A stretch of 64,000 bases of DNA, taken from contig CM035350.1 of NCBI GenBank assembly GCA_020137815.1, positions 4,482,418 through 4,546,417 of the forward strand, read 5' to 3'. The notes under the pieces are model-generated. The model worked only from the letters and a program-made list of their open reading frames with translations, had not been told where the DNA came from and did not search any database. Origin of the DNA: Hormiphora californensis. Taxonomy: Eukaryota > Ctenophora > Tentaculata > Cydippida > Pleurobrachiidae. Numbering within the stretch: the first letter of the stretch is position 1; every line of letters starts with the position of its first letter. This document shows positions 12,123 through 32,904 of this stretch, piece by piece. A program made the position numbers and the translations under genes.

Positions 12123-13301
12123 TCACCACCGTGTTTTCCAAAACAGGCACATTTGTGCCATTTTCCGAGCTCTCTCCCTCAGAATCCTAGTACATGCAAT
12201 GTAAAGAAGGGGAGACAAGGCACAGCTGAGCAGAACACTCACATGCCCCAGATCCAACCAGATCAAATTGGATCCCCTCAGGTTATTCTCGCTAGTGTAT
12301 AGGACCAATAGGGTCCAGGGGACGCTGAATGCCAAGTGAACCAAGTTAACAATGACGATCAGCCAAGGTACCTCCCTGAGTCGCTCCTCCCCGAATACAA
12401 GAGCTAGGGAGAGACTCCGGCTGCGGGGCCGAGGCTTCTCTTTTCGTAAACTGCTAAACCCACTGGGAGTGGCCACATGGTTTTGTAATACCACACCACC
12501 AGCAATTTTGTTGCCATCAATGCCCAGAACAGCAGCACAAAAAGGTGCGACGGATTCTCGTTGTTTTGAACCCGAGATATGGCGTGCTCGTTTTCTATAT
12601 CGCTGGTTCAGCATCATGACATAACCATAAATCAGTAGTACACACAGGGTGGGCAGGGCTATAGCCATTACCACATACACTACTAGATAAGCAGAGCAGT
12701 AGGGTGAGGCACGATCAAACAAACACACCCCATGCTCCATGTCCATATAAGGGCTGCACGTGCCCAGAACTGCTGGCCACACCCCCAGAAACACCGAGTA
12801 GAGGAGGAACCCCAGAAGGATGGCAGATTGGACTCTAATGGGTAGGAGAGATCGGTACCGGAGGGGATATCGTACGAATACAATCCGGGATATGGCGATT
12901 AGTAGTACACTGAAGAGCGGCAGCGAGAGTGCAATCATGCCAACACTCTTCCACAGCCCACATGGTAGTGGTGAGGAGAACAGGGCGAATAGGAAACATA
13001 CAGTTAGTTGGAGGAGAAGGAACAACTCACAGGATGTGAAGAGGATCAGAGAGTAGAAGAGGTGAATGAGGCGTCCTTGGTGTTTCACTACAGTCAATAT
13101 CAACAGGGTGCATGAGAAGAGAAGAGTGAGGGCTGAGGGAATAATCATCCATTTTGTGAGAAACATGTTCTCCAGTGCTGATGGAGATATTTCTAGTTCT
13201 CCAAAACTAGACCGAGAGGTAGAGAGGCTAGTTGAGAGAGATGGAGCAAGGGTTGGGAAGCCAGTTGAGAGGAAGAATGTTGGGATTGATGATTGGAGCA
13301 T
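12123..13301 (-). CDS. Rhodopsin-family-like seven-transmembrane receptor, intronless ORF
   Basis: A 392-residue open frame. A Ser/Thr-rich N-terminus of about 45 residues is followed by seven hydrophobic segments. TM3 ends with ISRIVFVRYPLRYRS in the place of the DRY motif (SRI). The third cytoplasmic loop is long and basic, and TM7 reads LSCALSPLLYIACT in place of NPxxY. A cysteine at the TM2/TM3 boundary and another in extracellular loop 2 could form the usual disulfide. Ligand and coupling cannot be told. A TTTCCAG lies just upstream of the ATG, so a 5' non-coding exon is possible. It is not obviously close to the three GPCRs elsewhere in the window. Confidence 0.75.
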   Translation of the reverse strand: MLQSSIPTFFLSTGFPTLAPSLSTSLSTSRSSFGELEISPSALENMFLTKWMIIPSALTLLFSCTLLILTVVKHQGRLIHLFYSLILFTSCELFLLLQLTVCFLFALFSSPLPCGLWKSVGMIALSLPLFSVLLIAISRIVFVRYPLRYRSLLPIRVQSAILLGFLLYSVFLGVWPAVLGTCSPYMDMEHGVCLFDRASPYCSAYLVVYVVMAIALPTLCVLLIYGYVMMLNQRYRKRARHISGSKQRESVAPFCAAVLGIDGNKIAGGVVLQNHVATPSGFSSLRKEKPRPRSRSLSLALVFGEERLREVPWLIVIVNLVHLAFSVPWTLLVLYTSENNLRGSNLIWLDLGHVSVLLSCALSPLLYIACTRILRERARKMAQMCLFWKTRW

Positions 13302-13329
13302 TATGTTTTTCAGCTGGAAATAAAGTCAG

Positions 13330-14080
13330 AAAACAATCAGTTAACAATAGCAGAAAAGCTAATTTATAGAAACTTGTAATACAGAGAATTTTGATAAAAA
13401 GCAATAATTTAACCTAGTTTTGAATATAGTTTTGTTGTACATTTGCTGTAATAGTTAAAACCAAAAATAACAACTCGCTTAAAAAATACCAGGAATGTCA
13501 GAGAAGTTACTACAAGGGCGGTGATTCCTCACGCGACAAACAACCTGCGTCAGAGCTATACGATATATAGTAATCACACTAGCACAGTGAGGGAGTTGTT
13601 TAAACAAATTCCAATAACAGTAAACCCCTGTATGTCAATGTGTTAACCGATATTTGAAATGATCTAGAGAGATGATTCGTGATATCGTGGTGCGATCATT
13701 GATCTGTAAAGTTAGAACGTGGAAGGAATTTTAGTAAGCAGTTCCCCCAATTAGGTAATTCACACGTGATATAGTACTTGTTAACACTTCGGACTCTCAT
13801 ACACAATATACTGTAGGACCACGATTTACTGTGCTGAACAGCCCAGTAAATCGGGGTCCGACAGAAGTACCGACTATCACTATCATATTCAGTCGATCCA
13901 ATAATATCATAGCGGTGTCGGTCATCCCAAATATAATAGTTCAATATAACAATGTATGGCAAAGTAATGTGAAAATTTAATCATACTATTGTAGCTTATC
14001 GTCCCTACAAAAAACCACAAATTTAATATTGGATGTTATTGTCCGTATTTTCAGTTTCCAAGGGTCAGATGTTTTGATAC
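13330..14080. other. Intergenic, no gene seen
   Basis: AT-rich sequence between the intronless GPCR and the RING gene, both on the minus strand. Apart from the small inverted-repeat element I see no open frame with a recognisable product. Confidence 0.5.
13811..13864. mobile_element. Short degenerate pogo/Tc1-like MITE
   Basis: CTGTAGGACCACGATTTACTG and CAGTAAATCGGGGTCCGACAG form a 21-bp imperfect inverted pair around about 12 bp. The ends resemble those of the better-preserved element at 63523-63699. The left flank is TA; the right TA is missing. Confidence 0.5.
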
Positions 14081-14083
14081 ATT

Positions 14084-14843
14084 CTAGATGTAGATGGGGT
14101 GCCATTGTCCCTTTTTTAGATTCTTCCGGCATTGAGGGCATTTCTTGTTGACCTTGCAGACTTGATCAATGCAGAAACTGCAGAAAATATGCCCACAGAA
14201 GGTCGTCACAACGTCTCTGCCGGAGGCCTTTATCTGTGGAGGGGGATGGGTATTAGAGGGGGAGATGGTATAGAAGGAAAGTAGAGGGGAAGATGGATGC
14301 TAAACAATCTATGTCCCGGGGACATTGTCCCCCATAACTACCGCTGCACAGATATAGATCAGAGCTGCCGCTATGAGGGACAGTGTCTTACCTGTTCTTT
14401 TGAGTCAAGACAGACAGGACAGTGGATTGTACTGGGCTCGTCTGGTACGTTAGGGGGCACACTGGGCATGTTGGCTAGAGATGCAGCAGATGGGGCAGGG
14501 GCTGGTCCACTGTTTGTTGCGGCAGTGACATTATTTCTCCTGATGAGAGGGTGGGTATTGGACAAAATGATGAGGGAATTAACTGCAGGGTGGACCAGCC
14601 TGAATTTCAAATCAATCAACCCCTATAAGAAGGACGTGAGAAAGAAGGGTCTACAACATATTACAACTGGTACTGTCAGCAACTTACACATTCTGCACGT
14701 TCATGGTGCTGGGGTTGTGGACTGGGTGTTGTGGGTTTTGGTACCCTGCAGGTCGGGCTTGGCGGGGTGGTGGAGGAGCTATGGGTATAGCAGGTCCGGG
14801 GGGGCCTGGTATAGCACCCTTGGACACCGCGTACAGTCCACAC
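14084..14843 (-). CDS. RNF4: RNF4-like RING E3 ligase, C-terminal exons
   Basis: Exons in order 14843-14690, 14622-14392 and 14233-14084, the last ending in TAG. The first two encode a proline-rich linker; exon 2 ends with CPVCLDSKEQ and the last exon reads CGHIFCSFCIDQ, then KKCPQCRKNL and the C-terminus GQWHPIYI. Together they make a complete C3HC4 RING, and the final HPIYI is characteristic of RNF4-type SUMO-targeted ubiquitin ligases, where the C-terminus helps RING dimerisation. The first exon begins with the last base of a codon, so coding exons lie further upstream on this strand and are not identified. The donor of exon 1 (AAT then GTGTAA) is weak. SUMO-interaction motifs expected near the N-terminus are missing here. 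Confidence 0.75.
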
Positions 14844-14849
14844 CTGAGG

Positions 14850-17370
<2,521 letters not shown>

Positions 17371-17469
17371 AGATGAGTGACATTACAACAAGCTACCCTG
17401 GCTGACTCAACATCATGGGTGTACTCTACCACAAGAGAAGGAGCTATCACCACCGAGACTGGGACCACA

Positions 17470-22180
<4,711 letters not shown>

Positions 22181-22221
22181 AGATACTGTGTTGTTTGAGT
22201 TAACTAACCCTCAATATCCTC

Positions 22222-22421
22222 CATATAAAACTAACCATCCATTCCCTCCCACTAGATACAAAACTAACCATCCATTCCCTCCCACTAGATACAAAACTAA
22301 CCATCCATTCCCTCCCACTAGATACGAAACTAACCATCCATTCCCTCCCACTAGATACAAAACTAACCATCCATTCCCTCCCACTAGATACGAAACTAAC
22401 CGTCTATTTCCCTCCCACTAG
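22222..22421 (+). repeat. Six tandem 3' splice-site modules before the 22-kb GPCR exon
   Basis: Six units: five of 33 bp and one, the last, of 34 bp. Each contains CTAACC (branch-like), a C/T run and CCCACTAG followed by ATAC. The final TAG at 22419-22421 is the acceptor of the GPCR exon. The extra base in the last unit means upstream acceptors would read into a stop (TAA at 22397) in the receptor frame. Confidence 0.9.
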
Positions 22422-24297
<1,876 letters not shown>

Positions 24298-24299
24298 TC

Positions 24300-26640
24300 A
24301 CATCCGGGGGATAAAATGATCTTCCAGCTTCAGAGGACACTTGATGATCTGAGTGCGGTTTTTAAAACTTGTGCCATGTTTTGTGTATCACAACGCACTA
24401 CCAGAGACACAGAGACTCAGCTAGGATCTACAGGAATGTGTAGAATACTGTACAGAGCTATAATGCAGAATATTGCATGTGTGAATAACGTCCTTTCTTT
24501 GAAAAATTTTTACCATCTACAGACTTCTTTCTCTATAAATTTAACGGAAATTGGGCGTATTTTTATCGGCAACTTTTTATATAAAACATATATCACGTGA
24601 TAAAAGCAATATATTTTAGCTCTTTGAAACGCGTCTCGCAGAATTATTAAGACGGTTTATTGATACTAACCATCGTTAGTAATTGATACTAAAACCGTGA
24701 TGTTGATAGTCAACTTGAGATAATGATTTTATTGTTTATCATGGGAAATGATCAAGGAGTGTGAGATAGAGAGAGAAAGATAGAAAGATAAATGAACGAT
24801 GATTTGGTATATCTTGTGCCTCCCACAGCACTTAATTTCGGCTAAGCGAGCTCAATTTTACAATTTTACAATTTTACCACGCTACGTTTATGACTAGGAA
24901 ATTATATCAACCACTCTTACAGTGTACGTTGCTATTTTGTTTAATGATTTATTGAAATTTCTTCACTATTTATTTTACACACAATGTATCTGTGTTTTAT
25001 TTTGTCGTGAACAAAAGCATCATGGAAAACTCGACACACTTTTTATGAAAATTTTTAACTCGACACACTTTGTGTCGAGTCTAGATTGATGTTTTAAAAC
25101 AGTGTCCTTTTGATTTTAGGACCGAAGTTTTGACATAACTTATAATATTGTTTCTTACTATTTTTCTCTCCCTAACTTGGAAGGGACTTGGAAACAATAT
25201 GTACAGCGAAACAACAACCACCGAGGTTTCTCTATCTTTCTTCCCCCCCTCTCTCTCTCTCCGTACCTCTACTAGCTCTATTTCCCTCTCCCTTCATGCC
25301 TCTCTCGCTCTTTTAGTTCACCTTCATTCTTCAAATCTCTCTCAAACGACAAACATCCCAAACTGTATTACTATAATGCTCTCTAATCTCTATTCATTTA
25401 GTTCTCTTTAGTTTATTGTTTCAGCCACTTTTAATGTTCATGTAGGGATCTAAATCTATACTTTTTATTGAGAATGAACCTGTTCGGTTTGTATGTAATG
25501 TTTTGTTGAAAACAGCTTGAATTGAGCATAAATTGACACTTTTCTGAACTTAATAGATTATCTTCATTAATAGATTCTCTTCAGTACATGACAATAATTG
25601 AATTGATAATAGAAGAGAAACAATTAACATATAGAAAGAAAGACTAGATTTGTTTTGAATTGAGAGTGCAGAAGAAACTAAAGATATAGAAAGAAATACT
25701 AGATTTGTTTTGAATTGAGAGTGCAGAAGAAACTAAAGATATAGAAAGAAAGACTAGATTTGTTTTAATTAGACTCTTCTTCTCAACAAACTGATCGCAT
25801 CGTTACTCTAGATCTGCAAATAACAATAATTGTTTAGAGGAGGAGAAATCAGCATCATGTGATCTCACTGACGCACGTAACGGTTTTTTATTTATAAGTC
25901 TGCTGTATAAGAGCTCTAATCTCCACTCATTTTGTCTCGAGGACCTGATCTTATTATATATAGCTGACTCAATACTTTAGACCAATATCCTACAAGGCTT
26001 AGAGAGTTGTTGAGCCCTTTTTAGCACTATGTTTAGTTTATTGCTGCGATATTGGGTATTATAAAGTTGAGCTTGTGTGTATTCAGGACCTAGCGCTGAT
26101 ATAAAGTGCATGGTTTTAGTGATCGGTACTTTCTTCAGAACTGTTGTTGTGAACATTATGACGTAGTGCTAATAATGTTATATTGGGAGTCTGAGTCTAA
26201 GAAGAATTCTCATGCACATACTCAACATTATCATCACATTATATTGACAATAATAGTCGGGCAATAAACTATTTGCTGTTACAACTAAACATCTATTACA
26301 GCCGCACACCGTTCACACTGCATTACAGATACACTGCATTGTTTAAACTAGCTCACCAGGAACTTTGTTATAGCTGTAACGCTCTCTTTGTATCTCTGAA
26401 TCTCTCTCCCTTCCTTTGTATCTCTCTCTCTCTCTCTCTCTGAATCTCTCCCTCTATCACTTCTCCTCTATCTACGTAATACGATTTGTCGTGAGAGATA
26501 TATAATTTGTAACGCACACAATAGACACGCATGGTTTGTGACTCATAAAATTCAATTAACAGTCCTTCACAGTTCAGAAGTTATAATTTATTTTTCACGC
26601 CTGACGGCCCCCTTTTTTCCTTTAAAATGCTTGAGATAAA
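24300..26640. other. Intergenic, no gene seen; tandem repeat and small hairpin
   Basis: AT-rich. Three tandem copies of about 56 bp (core AGAAAGAAAGACTAGATTTG) lie at 25630-25770. A perfect hairpin, ACTCGACACA-CTT-TGTGTCGAGT, is at 25058-25080, with an extra left arm copy at 25029. No coding region is supported. Confidence 0.5.
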
Positions 26641-26659
26641 GTCATTGCAGATCTGATTA

Positions 26660-27760
26660 TTAAATGTACCCCAGTTTGAGCATGCTGCCTCTACATTCGT
26701 TCTCCACACTGCTCTGGAGTTCCTCTCCCAGCCCACTCTCCCAGTCCTTTTTGGTGGTAAAGTTAGTCCTCTGCTGCATCTTGCCCATCACCTCATACAC
26801 ATCCTCCGTCATGTCCAGACCTAGAAAGTTGAAAACTCGGCCCACCTCTCCCACCGGATCATCCTGAACTGCCTCGAATTGTACCCGTGTAAACTGGTCT
26901 GGGTGAGAGACACTGTACTCCTCCGCTAGGGCCAGGTTTATATCATACGACTCACATAACCGGGTCAGATTCCCGCAGAGGCCCTGGTGACACCAACTCT
27001 TGACCATTGGGTTATGTGATCTGCTCTGCCATACTGCCCGGGGGTCCCTTGCCAGCCATATAACCCTGACCTGTGGATCTGATTTGATGTAACTCATCAC
27101 CTGGTTTAACGATATCCTGACATATTTCACCATCTGTACCGGGAACTGTCTACACAGCGTGGACATCCACGCAGGATCATTGCACACACTGGTCCTCTTG
27201 ACTGGTCTCCTACACGGTACCCTACCGTTCTCCTCCAGATACGGTCTGGTGTTGTACATGGTCTTGAGGTCCGGTACCGCGGGGTAATTACACGACACAA
27301 ACTTGTCCGTTAGGTCCTGGGTGTACTGGGTCACCTCAGCATCTGTTAGGGAGGCGGTCTTGTGGCCATCCAGGGGCTCGTAGTGGAGCCACACTGAGGG
27401 GTGAGAGGAGAGGATCCTAGAGAAAGTGGAGCTTCCACTCCGCCATGTACTGACTATCAGCACTACAAGGTCTGCTGAGTGGGAGGATGCCATGGAGTAC
27501 TTGGAGAGATCTGGTTTCTGTTTCAGTTGATAAGGGTCCTGCTGTTGTTTCTGTTTCAGTTGATAAGGATGGGGCAGCTTGATGGTATGGGATGAAGATA
27601 TGATGCTGTTTCCGGGTGAAGTTATCTCGTTCTCATCCCTGCTCCAGCTCATAAACAGCAGGAGACAGAAGAATAGGAGTGTGATGGTCAAACAGACGGA
27701 GACAACACGATTCATTGTAAAGCAGCACAGAAGAGTGGAGAGACGGTGCAAAATGTACAC
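26660..27760 (-). CDS. Golgi carbohydrate 6-O-sulfotransferase, CHST1/3-like
   Basis: An intronless 366-residue frame. A second ATG at 27715 (residue 16) directly precedes the hydrophobic signal anchor (residues 17-38) and may be the true start. The stem holds two copies of PYQLKQK (65-71, 76-82). The 5'-phosphosulfate loop STWRSGSS is at 104-111 and the 3'-phosphate site LARDPRAVWQSR near 237-248; YEPLDGHK follows the first. This layout is that of the Gal/GalNAc/GlcNAc 6-O-sulfotransferases, type II Golgi membrane proteins that move sulfate from PAPS to glycan chains. Which sugar is used cannot be decided. The upstream region at 27780-27870 is CT-rich. Confidence 0.9.
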   Translation of the reverse strand: MYILHRLSTLLCCFTMNRVVSVCLTITLLFFCLLLFMSWSRDENEITSPGNSIISSSHTIKLPHPYQLKQKQQQDPYQLKQKPDLSKYSMASSHSADLVVLIVSTWRSGSSTFSRILSSHPSVWLHYEPLDGHKTASLTDAEVTQYTQDLTDKFVSCNYPAVPDLKTMYNTRPYLEENGRVPCRRPVKRTSVCNDPAWMSTLCRQFPVQMVKYVRISLNQVMSYIKSDPQVRVIWLARDPRAVWQSRSHNPMVKSWCHQGLCGNLTRLCESYDINLALAEEYSVSHPDQFTRVQFEAVQDDPVGEVGRVFNFLGLDMTEDVYEVMGKMQQRTNFTTKKDWESGLGEELQSSVENECRGSMLKLGYI

Positions 27761-27807
27761 GCTGCACGAGCCGCTTCCTTCTGACTAGCTCTCTCTATTA
27801 TTTTCTA

Positions 27808-27868
<61 letters not shown>

Positions 27869-27869
27869 T

Positions 27870-28542
27870 TCTATCTCTCAGTGTAACTCAGATTGTTTGT
27901 CTTACGACTGTTTGTATGTATGAATAAATACAGGGAGAACCAAAATATAGAGATCAGATCGAGAGAGATAGAGAGAGAGAGAGAGTGAGAAAAATATAGA
28001 AAGAAAGAGATAGAAAGAAGGAAAAACAAATTAAGAAAGAGAGAATAATGGCAGAGGTGCCAGTCAATGCATGAAGTCATGTTATTTCATTGTATGTGTC
28101 AACTTCACTATAACAACTGTACCGTACATTTGTTACCACCTAATTTCTAATTGTGTAACTTTTTAAATCAATCTCACCGCTCACCGCCCAAATTTAAGAA
28201 ATCCAAGTGCCCTAATTAAGGCAATCTAGACACGCCGACGCTGTTTATGACTACTGCACCTGACCTCTAAATACACACTTCTTCTATCCTTCTTTCTGCC
28301 AAGAATTAGCTTTCCTGTGAACCTCCACCACCCCTCCTTTTTGTGTCGTCCAGTTAAAATCTGATTAACATGTTAGGGAGCTAACCACTTCCGAGACACC
28401 ACCACTTCCACCGTGCAGTAGCCAACAGGCTGTCTGCATCTCCCTCTTTATTGTCTCTCCCTCTCTTTCTCTCCCTCTCTGTGTCTCCTAAAATAAACTA
28501 CTACCGAAGAAGACACACGATTTACACCACTGACTCTTATAT

Positions 28543-28574
<32 letters not shown>

Positions 28575-29106
28575 CCCTCTCCCTCTCCACATAGGGTATT
28601 TTCGTCTTGAAAATTCCCGAACCCTTCTTTTGTATTTGACTTAATTTAGCAGTTAGCACTGACGTCTGACACCAGCCGCAGCTCCTAAAGTTTCACAGCT
28701 CTTACTAATTTCACAGCTCTTTATACTTTTGTAGATTATGGTTCAGGGATGTTTCTTTGTTTCTCAAATTCTACATCCGAGGACACCGTACTTGCCCAAG
28801 GTGAGGGACCGAAGATCAATTTAGAATTTTAACTTACTACCATTTGCCCTTCTCGAACCTCCCTCACCTCACCTCAGAGAGCTAGGGTTAGAACATGTAA
28901 TTTATGCTATGGTGCGAGTTGATTAGCTATTGTTGCCCCTGCTTGAGAGTTGATGTTTTGGTAAGGCAACTTGCATCATTTTCGTTGCCCTACCGAGAAG
29001 AGAGTTTGTTTGTCTGTGAGTGTGTACAGAGCGAGCTATAGAAATAGCGAGGAATTCAGGGTGTGATGATCGGAGAGAGAGAGGTAGATAGGGATAGAGA
29101 GAGAGT

Positions 29107-29171
<65 letters not shown>

Positions 29172-29450
29172 ACACCTCACGTGAGTGTGCCATGCAACTG
29201 CAGCAGCTCATAATGCGCATAATGTCTGTAGCAGTATCCGGCTTGTAGAGTGAGAGAGTGAGAGAGAGCGAATGATTATAAGGAGATGGAGAGAGAGAGA
29301 TGGAGAGAGACAGACTGCGACGACATAAAATAAAGACAGTGTTAAAAATTGAGAAGAAACGCTGAGAAAATAGTTTTATCACGTGCCATTAATCTAGAAG
29401 ATGAAGAAAAATCCTAAAAACAACATTTCCCACAGCATGAAAAAATATAC
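27870..29450. other. Intergenic, GA/CT microsatellites, no gene seen
   Basis: (GA)n at 29115-29168 and shorter CT or GA runs at 27800-27870, 27960-28060 and 28540-28580. The 5' exon of the 30.3-kb GPCR may lie here, but I cannot identify it. Confidence 0.4.
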
Positions 29451-29453
29451 AAC

Positions 29454-30303
29454 TTAAAGGGCCTAAAAACCCAAATTTTATTTAACTAGCGCACCCATTG
29501 GGTGCGCCTCAAGTGAGGGCGTTTTGATAACCCACCCTTCCGCTGTACCCATCTGCACGTGCAGTATCAACCAACCCGCCCCTAACGACGGTTGCTAGCG
29601 ACATCTCCAAATTATAATATAGACTAGCGCACCCATTGGGTGCGCCTCAAGTAAGGGCGTTTTGATAACCCACCCATCTGCACGTGCAGTATCAACCAAC
29701 CCGCCCCTAACGACGGTTGCTAGCGACATCTCCAAATTATAATAGAGATTATTTTGAACACTCCATTGTTACAAGCATGCTATTGGAGTCCCAAAAAACA
29801 TAGGTACATGCCACACGGGCCCCAGGTGAGCCCAGGGCGAGCCCCTCAAGTTGGGGCCCATTTGGGGTCCCCTTGTAAATGCGCTTGTACTCCTTGAAAT
29901 GCTAACAATATGATCCTCTCTCAAATATAAAATTTAGGATAGAAACTATCCTTGTGTTTTAGTAGATTTCATAATCTTTCTCATCAATTATTATTTAAGC
30001 CTATCAAAACTAGGAGAAAAATTACCAGAATACAGAGACAAGAAAGATTATGTACTCACCTGAAACACAAGGCTAAATTTTACCCAAAACTTCAAATTTC
30101 AGAGAGGATCATATTGTTAGCATTTCAAGGAGTACAAGCGCGTTTACAAGGGGACCCCAACTGACCCCAACTTGAGGGGCTCCCCCTGGGCCCACATTGG
30201 GCGGGTGGGGCGTGTACCTATGGTTTTTGGGACTCCAATAGCATGCTTGTTACGATGTAGTGTTCAAAATAATTTAATAAATTTGGGTTTTTAGGCCCTT
30301 TAA
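29454..30303. mobile_element. Foldback DNA transposon (non-autonomous) with internal direct repeats
   Basis: The ends TTAAAGGGCCTAAAAACCCA and its inverted complement (to 30303) are terminal inverted repeats. A second inverted pair, about 29750-29925 against 30103-30272, shares long blocks such as AGCATGCTATTGGAGTCCC and its complement. ATACAAC lies just left of the element and one base beyond its right end, a possible target duplication. The left arm is split by two direct repeats of about 137 and 124 bp (from 29488 and 29626), each starting with the near-palindrome GCGCACCCATTGGGTGCGC. Confidence 0.75.
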
Positions 30304-30333
30304 CATACAACTTAACTCGTTTCTCTATCCCAG

Positions 30334-31631
30334 GTGTATTCTATGGGGTGTTCTCAGTGTTTGCTATTGTTGGAAACACCCTTGTTGTCATAGCAACCAT
30401 TAAAACTCCCCAACTACGGACCCCTAGCAACCTCCTAATCGGTCTTCTCTGCACCATGGACCTCCTATATTCCCTTCTTAACGGCATCTGGATCTCTATT
30501 TCCTCCTTTCTGGGACGATGGCCCTTACCTAACGGACTCTTCTGTAAAGAGGCAGGGTACACCAGTGTCCTGTGGACGGGGTTCCTCTTCCTTCTTCTCA
30601 CCATGATCAGTATTGATAAACTGGTGGCTATAGTTCACCCTCTACAGTACAAGAAACTGATAACAAAGAAGAGTGTGTTCCTAGCTGGTATTATCAGTAT
30701 CTCTACCCCGGTCCTCCTGATTACTACCCCCCTTGGTATCCTAGATGCTAGAGGGCAGCTATCCCACCAGTTCCATGCTGCTTATGGGCAGTGCACTCTC
30801 TTCTTCGTGGACAGTGAGGACCTGTTTATACACGTCGAGGAGCACCCCCTCGTCCTGACAGTCTACCTGATGTGGGTTATCACTCAGATGGTACCACTTG
30901 TTATTATCATAGCCTGCTACAGCCGCATCTTCCAAGCAGTTAGACGGCAGGTAGCCAGGGCTAAACGACATTCAATTAACGGGAGGGTCTACATGAGGTC
31001 CTATAAAGCGGTCACCACCATATTCCTTATCGTCCTAACGTTCCTACTGACGTGGCTCCCTGAATTCATTGTGGATCTGATGGTGATGACTCATGTTATC
31101 AACCCTCAAAGGGAGAGTCGAGTTATATTCGGGATTGGCATCATAACGAGGTGGCTCTATTATGTATCACCCACCCTGGACCCCTATATCTACGCCCTGC
31201 GGCACAAGAGACTCAGATGCGCTTTGAAACAGACCTTCTGCATTGAAAAGTACAAACCGCGGGAGTTTGAACGCTCCCACAGTGACATTATACAGAGAAC
31301 CTTCAAGAGACTCTCCGTGGCAGTGACCAATAAGAGTGGCAGGTTCCAGAGGACCTCCAGCAAGATATTTGATAGCGTCATACCGGGGAGTATGTCCTCC
31401 CTAATGCAACACGAGACTCCCCAGTCTATCAAGGGATCAGGTGGCACACCCAGGACACCAATACGATCAGGGGCAAGGGATCGGAGTGGATCCATACGGA
31501 GTGTTCCCAGGACTCCTAGTACAGGGAGACTCAGGGTATCCCCACCAAGGACTTGGGAATGTGCCAAGAAGGTATCGGTGGTGCAAGAGGCACGGGAAAC
31601 GGGAAACTATGTCCAACTCCAGATGATGTAA
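30334..31631 (+). CDS. Rhodopsin-family GPCR, terminal exon with seven segments
   Basis: A single large exon after TATCCCAG at 30326-30333, phase 1, ending in TAA. It starts inside TM1 (VFAIVGNTLVVIATI) at the same place and phase as the receptors at 22.4 and 57.5 kb, so a 5' exon for the N-terminus must exist. TM3 ends MISIDKLVAIVHPLQYKK (IDK in place of DRY); TM6 holds FLLTWLPE; TM7 reads SPTLDPYIYALRHKR. The tail of roughly 140 residues is Ser/Thr/Arg-rich. The acceptor lies only 30 bp after the right end of the foldback transposon, which therefore borders the branch-site region (CTTAACT). Confidence 0.85.
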
Positions 31632-31849
31632 CCATGGTAACAATGTAACAATGTAATGATATGACCATGGTAACGATGTTACGGTGTGATTTAGAGGGCA
31701 TAATTCCAAGCTATCAAATTATCAACTTTTAACAACTAAACCTAATTGAGTTTTGAATAATATTTCGATGACCTAATCTGTATAATATGAGACAATAAAA
31801 CCTCGATTTTACACAAACCCTTGTTGTTTTAACAGTCCCACCCACCCCT

Positions 31850-32130
31850 GCATCCTGCAAGTTCTTATACCCCTCTCCAGCACTGTTATAGTACCCCCTG
31901 TACCCCCTCCCCGACCTTGTTATAGTACCCCCTATACCCCAGCCTTGTTATAGTACCCCCTGTACCCCAGCCTTGTTATAGTACCCCCTGTACCCCGGCC
32001 TTGTTATAGTACCCCCTGTACCCCGGCCTTGTTATAGTACCCCCTGTACCCCGGCCTTGTTATAGTACCCCCTGTACCCCCTCCCCGGCCTTGTTATAGT
32101 ACCCCCTATACCCCCTCCCCAGCCTTGTTA
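31850..32130 (+). repeat. 28-bp minisatellite downstream of GPCR
   Basis: About eight units built on TTGTTATAGTACCCCCTGTA with CCCCGGCC or CCCCAGCC linkers, starting some 220 bp after the receptor stop codon. Confidence 0.9.
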
Positions 32131-32545
32131 TAGTTCCCAGCGGAGTACTTACGTTGTCTGAAGCGCTGCAGGATTAGTCGCTGATATCCAATCTAAATGG
32201 GAAATAGTTGGTAACATAGGGAAATATATTATCATTTATCAGACATCAGAATAATGACTTTGTGGGCCTCTTTAGGAGTTACTGTTTACAAAGTACTACC
32301 CTCTAAATTAGGCGATGTCTGGTAAACAGATTACATCATAGCTAAACTTGCAGTTGTTTCCTGGCCCCCCAGTGTCAAAGTATCTCAATCCGACTAGGAT
32401 CCTGATTTTTTTTTAAATTTGACTAGGAAACAAATTTTTCTATTCTAATAATTAAGTTTCAACGCATTGATTAATTAACTAGATTATTATATAAAAAACA
32501 AAACATTTAAAAAAATGAAAAATAATGTTTTGGAATGATGACAAA

Positions 32546-32618
32546 CCTGAGGATCGAACCCGGGTCTCCTGCTCGACAGGCGAGAATCATACCACTAGAC
32601 CACCAACCTTGTGCTTAT
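32546..32618 (-). tRNA. tRNA-like sequence (Asp-GTC by alignment), probably pseudogene or SINE head
   Basis: The minus strand holds a perfect A box (TGGTCTAGTGG) and a B box (GGTTCGATCC) at normal spacing. The anticodon loop would read CTGTCGA, giving GTC. The T stem has one mismatch, the anticodon stem one, and the outer acceptor arms do not pair, so I do not think it is a working tRNA. Confidence 0.4.
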
Positions 32619-32904
32619 TTCACTATTCAGCGCTCTATCTAATGTTTGGATCTCTAGTCTACAAAGCATGACTTTTCAGCAATTAGTTTATCGTGCGCTG
32701 CGGGATCCATGACTATCACAGGCTACCTCCTAGGCTCCCTCTCTACCGACTAGAGATCCTGACATCGATGAGCGAGATCTCACACATATGTACTGACAAG
32801 CGTTCTTCTATGATATTGTGATGTTATCACTATCAGTGTCATGTAACAACACACTGGTATGAATAAAGAGAGAAAAAATCATGAAAGTAAAAAATAAGCC
32901 AAAT

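Noticed and set aside
17373-17462. Possible 5' exon of the 22-kb GPCR
   Set aside because: It has an acceptor and donor, but the frame with an ATG ends in phase 0 whereas the receptor exon needs phase 1; the other frames have no start.
22188-22421. Open frame with an 11-residue repeat (KTNHPFPPTRY)
   Set aside because: A 33-bp repeat keeps any open frame open. The units have splice-acceptor structure, and the frame does not enter the receptor.
29488-29750. CRISPR-like or paired direct repeats
   Set aside because: Only two long copies with no spacer pattern, inside a eukaryotic foldback element.
32546-32618. Functional tRNA-Asp
   Set aside because: Pol III boxes are good but the acceptor arms do not pair and the stems have mismatches.
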